Origin: an uncultured Polaribacter sp.
GTDB taxonomy: Bacteria > Bacteroidota > Bacteroidia > Flavobacteriales > Flavobacteriaceae
Direction of reading: 5' to 3'
NCBI GenBank assembly: GCA_937936695.1
Contig: CALHCK010000073.1
Span: 1 to 20,934, forward strand
Length of the DNA: 20,934 nucleotides
Under the pieces are notes generated by a model. That model was given only the letters and a program-made list of their open reading frames with translations, was not told the origin of the DNA and searched no databases. Below are positions 15,278-20,934 of the stretch, piece by piece. Position numbers and translations under genes: made by a program. The first letter of the stretch is position 1, and the number at the start of each line of letters is the position of its first letter.

Positions 15278-16071
15278 GATTTATTTTTTTGTAAAATTTG
15301 TACTCTTTTAATCTGGTCTGCAAAGAAACCACTTTTTTCTGGATATTTCAAACTTAAAATTCTATACGCTTGTATTGCGTTTTCATATTTTTTTTGTTCT
15401 AAATACACCTTAGCCAGTGTTTCGGTCATTAACGTATTGTCTTGTTTGTTTTTTGCAATAGGTACGGCAATGGTTTTGTCTTTGGCTAATGGTTTAATTT
15501 TTGGGTTATTTTCTATAAATGAGTCTATTAAATCTTCTTTTGTAGGTGATTTTTTTACTGCAGTAATTTCAGTTTTTCTATTTATAGGTCTTGCAATTGG
15601 TTTTTTGTTAGATAATTGCAACCATTCATTAAAAGAATGATTTTCTAATGATGAAAAAGAAATTGGTTTTCCTATTTCTAATTTATCCTCTATGTTTTTT
15701 ATTTTTTCAGTAGGATTTGTTAATTCAGAAATCTTTTCTATTGCTGCATTTATAGCTTTAATAGGTTTGTCAACTATTTTAACTTCAGATATTTTTTTTG
15801 AAATTTGCTGATGAATATCTGCTTTTTTAGTGTTAAAACTATCTGAACTAATATAATTAAAAAGGATTGTTCTGTCTGTTGTATATGCGGCAGTAATTTT
15901 TAACTCATTATTATATTTAAAGCTATCGGAATTTTTTAAGCCTTTTAAATAAAAAGCTCTAGCAGTTTGAAAATACGGGAATTCACCAATTATAGATTTT
16001 AATTCAGCAGTTTCTACTTGCTCAATTTTTGTCTTGCTTTCTAATATATCTATAAATTTATTAACTACCAT
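15274..16071 (-). CDS. Tetratricopeptide-repeat protein of the lptE-secG operon
   Basis: A 265-residue soluble protein of unknown function. The C-terminal part (about 212-263) resembles TPR helices: TLAKVYLEQKKYENAIQAYR, then LSLKYPEKSGFFADQIKRV. The N-terminal part (about 3-75), with FPYFQTARAFYLKGLKN, is helical and typical of a conserved flavobacterial family. The middle (about 105-205) is lysine-rich and likely disordered. There is no signal peptide. It overlaps lptE by 7 bases and secG by 4, so its expression is tied to envelope-export genes; a role near the membrane is possible but not shown. Confidence 0.8.
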   Translation of the reverse strand: MVVNKFIDILESKTKIEQVETAELKSIIGEFPYFQTARAFYLKGLKNSDSFKYNNELKITAAYTTDRTILFNYISSDSFNTKKADIHQQISKKISEVKIVDKPIKAINAAIEKISELTNPTEKIKNIEDKLEIGKPISFSSLENHSFNEWLQLSNKKPIARPINRKTEITAVKKSPTKEDLIDSFIENNPKIKPLAKDKTIAVPIAKNKQDNTLMTETLAKVYLEQKKYENAIQAYRILSLKYPEKSGFFADQIKRVQILQKNKS

Positions 16072-16571
16072 TTTGCTACTGAAGCATTAAATATATCCTG
16101 TGTAATTCGTTCTAATATTTCATCTAAAGCAGCTTCTAAAACGCTACCTGTAATTTGTTCTGTTGCGTTAATGTCCGAATAAAAAGAAAACTGTTTCTCA
16201 AAATCATCTTTTTCGTTTAGTTTATTTACAAAACGAACATTTACAGTAATTGTTAATCTGTTTTGTGCGGCAGTTTGGTTTGCAGAGGCACTTGTTGGAT
16301 TAATTCTATAATCTGTTATCTCTCCACTAAAATACAAATCACCATTATTTTTAACTAAGGTTAAATTGGTTTGTCTTGTAAATAAATCTTGTAGCTCTTG
16401 AGTAAAAGTTTGGCTTAATGTAGGTTCTATTAAAACAGATTGGTTTGGAAAAAAATCTACTTGTAATGTTTTAGCATCACCAGTATTACCGCCTGTAAAA
16501 GAATATGCCCCACAAGCAACAAGTAATATAGAGCTTGTGATAAAAAATAAAATAAATAAGGTCTTTTTCAT
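16065..16571 (-). CDS. lptE: LPS-assembly lipoprotein LptE family protein
   Basis: Outer-membrane lipoprotein thought to plug LptD and help insert lipopolysaccharide. The 168 residues begin with a lipoprotein signal whose lipobox LVAC places the lipidated cysteine at position 20, followed by GAYSFTGG as is usual in Bacteroidota members. Later blocks fit the fold: GDLYFSGEITDYRI (102-115) and RLTITVNVRFVNKLN (125-139). The start is 4 bases after the sigma-54 activator stop and the end overlaps the TPR gene by 7 bases. Confidence 0.9.
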   Translation of the reverse strand: MKKTLFILFFITSSILLVACGAYSFTGGNTGDAKTLQVDFFPNQSVLIEPTLSQTFTQELQDLFTRQTNLTLVKNNGDLYFSGEITDYRINPTSASANQTAAQNRLTITVNVRFVNKLNEKDDFEKQFSFYSDINATEQITGSVLEAALDEILERITQDIFNASVAKW

Positions 16572-16575
16572 AAGG

Positions 16576-17802
16576 CTATAAATCGTATTGTTTAATTTTT
16601 CGGTACAAAGTTCTTTCAGAAATACCCAACTCTTTTGCTGCTAGTTTTCGTTTATTTTTGTTTTTTTCTAACGATTTTTTTATCATTTCTATTTCTTTAT
16701 CCTGTAAAGATAAAGATTCATCTTCTTCTATGGTTTCTATAAAATCAAAATCCTTTTTTTGCGAATTACTATTTTGAGTAATATTTAAAACTTCAATATT
16801 AGGTTCTTCTAGTTTTTTATCACCATAAATTTTTTCTAATAAAAGATGGTTTTCTTCTTGTACTTCTTGCGTATTTCCATTCTTCATTAAATCTAAAGTT
16901 AATTTCTTTAAATCGTTAATATCATTACGCATATCAAACAAAATTTTATACATGATATCTCGTTCTGTAGAAAAATCATTTTCTTGTTTGCCTTTAATTA
17001 AAACAGGTAAGTTGCCAGCATTGTTTGGTAAGTATTGTTGTAGTTTAGGTGCAGATATAATTCTATCTTCTTCAATAACAGATATTTGTTCTGCTAAGTT
17101 TTTTAATTGACGAATGTTTCCCGGAAAACGATATTCTAGTAATATATGTACAGCACTGTCATCTAATCTAACAGAAGGCATTCTGTATTTTTGAGCAAAA
17201 TCTGCAGCAAATTTTCTAAATAGTAAATGAATATCTTCGTTACGATCTCTTAAAGCGGGTAAATTAATTTCTACAGTACTTAATCTATAGTATAAATCTT
17301 CTCTAAATTTTTCTTTTTCTATGGCAGTTTGCATGTTAACGTTTGTTGCGGCAACAATTCTAACATTTGTTTTTAATACTTTAGAAGAACCTACTTTTAT
17401 AAATTCGCCATTTTCTAAAACACGCAATAAACGTACTTGTGTTGTTAAAGGCAACTCTCCAACTTCATCTAAAAAAATGGTACCACCATCAGCTACTTCA
17501 AAATACCCTTTTCTGTCTTGTGTTGCTCCTGTAAAAGCACCTTTTTCGTGACCAAAAAGTTCACTATCTATAGTTCCTTCCGGAATAGCACCACAGTTTA
17601 CTGCAATATATTTGGCATGTTTTCTATGCGATAATTGATGAATTATTTTAGGAATATTTTCTTTACCAACACCACTTTCACCAGTAACTAAAACAGAAAT
17701 ATCGGTAGGAGCTACTCTTACAGCTTTTTCTAAAGCTCTATTAAGGTGTATGTCGTTACCAATAATCCCGAAACGTTGTTTTAAAGCTTGTAAATTTTCC
17801 AT
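16576..17802 (-). CDS. Sigma-54-interacting AAA+ transcriptional activator, Fis-type HTH
   Basis: Bacterial enhancer-binding protein that remodels RNA polymerase carrying sigma-54. The AAA+ domain starts almost at the N-terminus (about 15-260): Walker A GESGVGKE (41-48), the sigma-54-contacting loop GAFTGA (88-93, intact), Walker B TIFLDEVGE (108-116), and the arginine-finger and sensor regions with FRFPGNIRQL-type end (YRFPGNIRQLKNLAE, 224-238). A long charged linker (about 265-375) precedes a Fis-like helix-turn-helix (about 379-406, KLAAKELGISERTLYRKIKQ). No receiver, GAF, PAS or other sensor domain is present, so activity is probably set by abundance or a partner. First gene of the lptE-TPR-secG operon. 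Confidence 0.93.
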   Translation of the reverse strand: MENLQALKQRFGIIGNDIHLNRALEKAVRVAPTDISVLVTGESGVGKENIPKIIHQLSHRKHAKYIAVNCGAIPEGTIDSELFGHEKGAFTGATQDRKGYFEVADGGTIFLDEVGELPLTTQVRLLRVLENGEFIKVGSSKVLKTNVRIVAATNVNMQTAIEKEKFREDLYYRLSTVEINLPALRDRNEDIHLLFRKFAADFAQKYRMPSVRLDDSAVHILLEYRFPGNIRQLKNLAEQISVIEEDRIISAPKLQQYLPNNAGNLPVLIKGKQENDFSTERDIMYKILFDMRNDINDLKKLTLDLMKNGNTQEVQEENHLLLEKIYGDKKLEEPNIEVLNITQNSNSQKKDFDFIETIEEDESLSLQDKEIEMIKKSLEKNKNKRKLAAKELGISERTLYRKIKQYDL

Positions 17803-17947
17803 AGTTTATTTCTCTCTATATTCCGAAACTCCGTCTTCTTTATTTTCATTTAACCATTACCATTTTAACTGTAAAAGAATTTTTTCTTTAGTTGTGTTAT
17901 TTTGGTAATTGCTTTTTAGCTTTTAATTCGTTATTGTGTGTTATACA

Positions 17948-18154
17948 TTAATACAACATATCTAAGGTGTCTTTATTAAGAGTAGCAATTATTTTACCAT
18001 ACTTTATGTTTCCTAAAAAATAATCTATAATTGTAAGATTTCTTTTTTGTTGACAGTTAAAAACAGTATTTGTATCTACTGTTTCGTTTCCTGAATTTTC
18101 TAGCAAGTAAAAAGTTTTGTTCTCAAAATAAAAGTTGCTTTTAGTTAGTTGTTG
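17948..18154 (-). pseudogene. Open frame without a start codon, possible gene remnant
   Basis: On the minus strand, directly behind miaB but in another frame, 68 sense codons run from the TGA at 18157-18155 to the TAA at 17950-17948. They read like a real C-terminus, for example NFYFENKTFYLLENSGNE and later TIIDYFLGNIKYGKIIATLN. There is no ATG near the beginning; a TTG at codon 17 is the only early candidate start. I do not recognise a family. It could be the tail of a gene lost between miaB and the sigma-54 activator, or a small protein with a rare start. The remaining 145 bases to the activator show no clear feature. Confidence 0.35.
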
Positions 18155-19602
18155 TCAGAATAACCAACAGCAGTACCTTTTAAAGTAGCAGAAGTACAAT
18201 CTTCTACTCTTACATTTACAAAATCACCTAATTTATAATGTTCTTTAGGAAAAACAATTACAGTATTTTGTGTGTTTCTACCTTTCCACTCATTAGGGTT
18301 TTTCTTAGAAGTTCCTTCTATTAAAACTTCTTCAACTTTATGTAAATGCTGTTGTGTTCTGTACAAAGCATGTTTTTGTTGTAAATCTATAACTTCTTGT
18401 AATCTTCTTTTTTTAGTAGCAAACGGAACATCATCTTCCATTTTTTTACCAGCTAAAGTTCCTGGTCTTTCAGAGTACGCAAACATAAAACCAAAATCAT
18501 ATTTTACATGCTCCATTAAATCTAAAGTATCTTTATGATCTTGTTCAGTTTCACCACAAAAACCAACAATCATATCTTGAGATAAAGACATTTCAGGAAT
18601 AATTTTAAAAATATTATCCACCAACTCCATATATTCTTCTCTGGTATGTTGTCTGTTCATGGCTTTTAACATTGCATTACTACCACTTTGTACAGGTAAG
18701 TGTATGTATTTGCAAATGTTTTTATGTTTAGCCATAGTGTGTATTACATCTAAACTCATGTCTTGAGGGTTAGAGGTAGAAAAACGAAAACGTGTTTTAG
18801 GAAAACGTGTAGCACACATATCTAAAAGTTGCGCAAAGTCAACAGCAGTTGCTTGTGCTATTTCAGAAGCTTTTTTAAAGTCTTTTTTCAATCCTCCTCC
18901 GTACCATAAAAAGCTATCTACGTTTTGGCCAAGTAGTGTAATTTCTTTAAAGTTTTTATCAACCATAGATTGAATTTCCTCTAAAATACTCTTTGGGTCT
19001 CTACTTCTTTCTCGTCCGCGAGTAAATGGCACTACGCAAAAAGTACACATATTGTCGCAACCCCTTGTAATAGAAACAAATGCAGATACGCCATTAGAAT
19101 TTAGTCTTACAGGTGCAATATCTCCATAAGTTTCTTCTTTAGATAAAATAACATTTACGGCATCTCTACCTTCATAAACATCTGCTAATAAATTAGGTAA
19201 ATCTTTGTAAGCATCAGGGCCTACAACAAGGTCTACAATTTTTTCTTCTTCTAAAAACTTTTCTTTTAAACGTTCAGCCATACAGCCTAAAACGCCTACT
19301 TTCATTTTTTTATTAGACTCTTGTTTAACACGATTGTATTTTTGTAACCTTTTACGAACAGAGGTTTCTGCTTTTTCTCTAATAGAACACGTATTTACCA
19401 ATACCAAATCTGCTTCTTCTAAAATTTGGGTAGTGTTATATCCTTCTTTATCTAAAATTGCAGCAACTATTTCACTATCGTTCATATTCATTTGACAACC
19501 GTAGCTCTCTATAAATAGTTTTTTAGTGTTTTCTTTTTTATGTTCAGTAACAAGGGCTTTTCCTTGTATTTTCTCGTTTATGGTTTTTTCTACGTGTTCC
19601 AT
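18145..19602 (-). CDS. miaB: tRNA-2-methylthio-N6-dimethylallyladenosine synthase MiaB
   Basis: Radical-SAM methylthiotransferase that adds the 2-methylthio group to i6A37 of tRNAs reading UNN codons. The 485 residues show the N-terminal cluster-binding domain with C36 (SYGCQMN), C72 (NTCSIREKA) and C107 (GCMAE). The radical-SAM motif CDNMCTFC gives C182, C186 and C189. TRAM-like beta strands close the protein (about 420-480). IESYGCQMNMNDSE and VVPFTRGRERSR identify MiaB rather than RimO or MtaB. The N-terminal 28 residues before KLFIESYGC are a usual extension in Flavobacteriia. Transcribed alone from a promoter at about 19629. Confidence 0.96.
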   Translation of the reverse strand: MEHVEKTINEKIQGKALVTEHKKENTKKLFIESYGCQMNMNDSEIVAAILDKEGYNTTQILEEADLVLVNTCSIREKAETSVRKRLQKYNRVKQESNKKMKVGVLGCMAERLKEKFLEEEKIVDLVVGPDAYKDLPNLLADVYEGRDAVNVILSKEETYGDIAPVRLNSNGVSAFVSITRGCDNMCTFCVVPFTRGRERSRDPKSILEEIQSMVDKNFKEITLLGQNVDSFLWYGGGLKKDFKKASEIAQATAVDFAQLLDMCATRFPKTRFRFSTSNPQDMSLDVIHTMAKHKNICKYIHLPVQSGSNAMLKAMNRQHTREEYMELVDNIFKIIPEMSLSQDMIVGFCGETEQDHKDTLDLMEHVKYDFGFMFAYSERPGTLAGKKMEDDVPFATKKRRLQEVIDLQQKHALYRTQQHLHKVEEVLIEGTSKKNPNEWKGRNTQNTVIVFPKEHYKLGDFVNVRVEDCTSATLKGTAVGYSDNN

Positions 19603-19628
19603 CTATCAATTTATCATTAGAAAGTATG

Positions 19629-19663
19629 CAAATATACAACCAAAAATGAAATTTAATGACAAA
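19629..19663 (-). promoter_or_regulatory. Candidate miaB promoter
   Basis: The minus strand has TATATTTG (19636-19629), a full TAnnTTTG match, with TTTG (19663-19660) 23 bases upstream, a little longer than the ideal spacing. The predicted transcript begins near 19622, about 20 bases before the miaB ATG. The rest of this 136-base divergent region must also hold the promoter of the GH3 gene, where I see only poor matches. Confidence 0.5.
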
Positions 19664-19738
19664 TTGGCAGAAAACAAATAATAGCACTAGATTTCTTTTG
19701 TGATTTTTGTAAGTTTAAGCGTTAAAAAATCAATTTAA

Positions 19739-20934
19739 ATGCAAAATATCATCAAAAAATCTTTTGTTCTAGCTATAATAAGTGTAGGGTTTGTAGGTTG
19801 TAACATTTCTAAAAATAAACAAAATTTAGAAGTTACAACTATAGATCAAAAAGTAGATTCTGTATTAAGTTTAATGAATCTTGATGAAAAAATTGGTCAG
19901 ATGACACAATATGCAGGAGGATGGGATTTAACAGGTCCGCCTAAATCTAGAGGAGCTCATAAAAAAGTAGAAAAAATTAAAAAGGGACATGTAGGTTCTC
20001 TTTTAAACGTTACATCTGTAAAAGAAATTAGAGCAGCTCAGAAGTTAGTTATGGAAAACTCAAGGCTTAAAATACCTATGATGTTTGCTTTTGATGTAAT
20101 TCATGGTTTTAAAACTATTTTTCCAATTCCGCTTGCAGAAAGTGCGAGTTGGGATTTAGATATTATTAAGAAATCGGCAGCAATTGCTGCAAAAGAAGCT
20201 TCAGCAGCTGGTTTAAATTGGACTTTTGCTCCTATGGTAGATGTGTCTAGAGATGCGCGTTGGGGTAGGGTAATGGAAAGTGCAGGAGAAGATCCGTATT
20301 TAAATGCTGTTGTTGGTGTAGCTAGGGTTAAAGGTTTTCAGGGTGATGATTTATCTAAAGAAACCACCATTGCGGCATGTGCAAAACATTTTGCAGGCTA
20401 TGGTTTTGCCGAAGCGGGTAGAGACTATAATACTGTAAATGTAGGAGAATTTGAGTTACATAATGCAATTTTACCTCCTTTTAAGGCAGTGGCTAAAGCA
20501 GGTGTAGCTACTTTTATGAATGCCTTTAATGATATTGATGGAATACCAGCTACCGGACATAAAATGTTACAAAGAGATATTTTAAAGGGTGATTGGGGTT
20601 GGAAGGGTTTTGTTGTTTCTGATTGGGGATCTATTGGAGAAATGCAAATTCATGGTTTTGCTAAAAATAAAAAAGAAGCGGCTAAAATTGCATTACATGC
20701 TGGGAGTGATATGGATATGGAATCGCATGCCTATGAAATGCATTTAAAAGCATTAATTAAAGAAAATAAAGTATCTGAAGAAAATTTAAACAATGCTGTA
20801 AAACGTATTTTAAGAGTTAAGTTTCAGTTGGGTTTGTTTGATGATCCTTATAAATATTGCAATAATAAAAGAGAAAAAAATAGTATTTATACGGCAAAAC
20901 ACATTGCAGCGGCAAGAGAGGTAGCTAAAAAATC
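19739..20934 (+). CDS. bglX: Glycoside hydrolase family 3 beta-glucosidase-like lipoprotein (3' end outside window)
   Basis: Exo-acting retaining glycosidase that removes terminal glucose (or similar sugars) from oligosaccharides at the envelope. The visible 398 residues start with a lipoprotein signal, lipobox FVGC (cysteine 21). They cover most of the N-terminal (alpha/beta)8 domain: QMTQYAG (54-60), AFDVIHGFKTIFPIPLAES (117-135), RWGRVMESAGEDPYL (174-188), KHFAGYG (K216-H217, substrate binding) and the nucleophile motif VVSDWGS with Asp295. The acid/base residue and the rest of the C-terminal domains lie beyond 20934. BglX-type is indicated by the AGRDYN block (226-231); the exact sugar specificity cannot be told. 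Confidence 0.9.
   Translation, partial: MQNIIKKSFVLAIISVGFVGCNISKNKQNLEVTTIDQKVDSVLSLMNLDEKIGQMTQYAGGWDLTGPPKSRGAHKKVEKIKKGHVGSLLNVTSVKEIRAAQKLVMENSRLKIPMMFAFDVIHGFKTIFPIPLAESASWDLDIIKKSAAIAAKEASAAGLNWTFAPMVDVSRDARWGRVMESAGEDPYLNAVVGVARVKGFQGDDLSKETTIAACAKHFAGYGFAEAGRDYNTVNVGEFELHNAILPPFKAVAKAGVATFMNAFNDIDGIPATGHKMLQRDILKGDWGWKGFVVSDWGSIGEMQIHGFAKNKKEAAKIALHAGSDMDMESHAYEMHLKALIKENKVSEENLNNAVKRILRVKFQLGLFDDPYKYCNNKREKNSIYTAKHIAAAREVAKK

Noticed and set aside
15129..15332. 67-codon minus frame overlapping secG and the TPR gene
   Set aside because: It is a shifted frame of two real overlapping genes; its glycine-loop region translates to arginine/tryptophan-rich nonsense.
1..20934. CRISPR arrays, tRNA or rRNA genes, phage genes, toxin-antitoxin or restriction systems
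   Set aside because: I looked for regularly spaced repeats, cloverleaf-type sequences and characteristic gene products and saw none; the only tandem repeat is the two-copy IS end.

Overview
The window comes from a low-GC chromosome of the Bacteroidota, almost certainly family Flavobacteriaceae (something near Polaribacter or Tenacibaculum; genus not resolvable by eye). The support is AT-rich codon use, several upstream sequences of the TAnnTTTG type used by the Bacteroidota primary sigma factor, no obvious Shine-Dalgarno sequences, an exosortase F (XrtF) locus, an HYC_CC_PP family gene, and the order sigma-54 activator - lptE - TPR protein - secG - groES - groEL. It reads as core chromosome with one small scar of a mobile element.

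Layout. 19-324: rpsT and its terminator. 351-690: remnant of an ISL3/ISAon1-type transposase, with its 3' end present twice in tandem. 691-6208 (minus): cell-elongation operon mreB-mreC-mreD-mrdA(PBP2)-rodA, tightly packed or overlapping, with a candidate promoter above mreB framed by a 9-bp inverted repeat. 6284-7810 (minus): purH with the best promoter in the window. 7900-8182 (minus): two unlisted 42-residue ORFs, each preceded by the same unusual C-rich leader. 8525-9488 (plus): xrtF and its partner gene. 9530-12671 (plus): HYC_CC_PP protein, TonB-dependent receptor and secreted heavy-metal-associated (HMA) protein, a likely copper/metal handling set. A strong bidirectional hairpin at 12711-12745 separates these from the convergent groEL-groES. 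14948-17802 (minus): sigma-54-type activator, lptE, TPR protein and secG as one operon. 18145-19602 (minus): miaB, followed by an open frame without a start codon that looks like a gene remnant. 19739 to the end (plus): a GH3 lipoprotein beta-glucosidase cut by the window edge.

Functionally, the mre/mrdA/rodA block builds the rod-shape elongasome; lptE and secG serve envelope export; groESL folds protein; miaB modifies tRNA; purH ends purine synthesis. The accessory content is the exosortase pair, the cysteine-rich metal set and the twin small ORFs. I see no phage, CRISPR, defence or secondary-metabolite system. The least explained signals are the twin C-rich leaders with their small ORFs, the duplicated IS end, the inverted repeats near the mreB and groES promoters, and the orphan open frame downstream of miaB.
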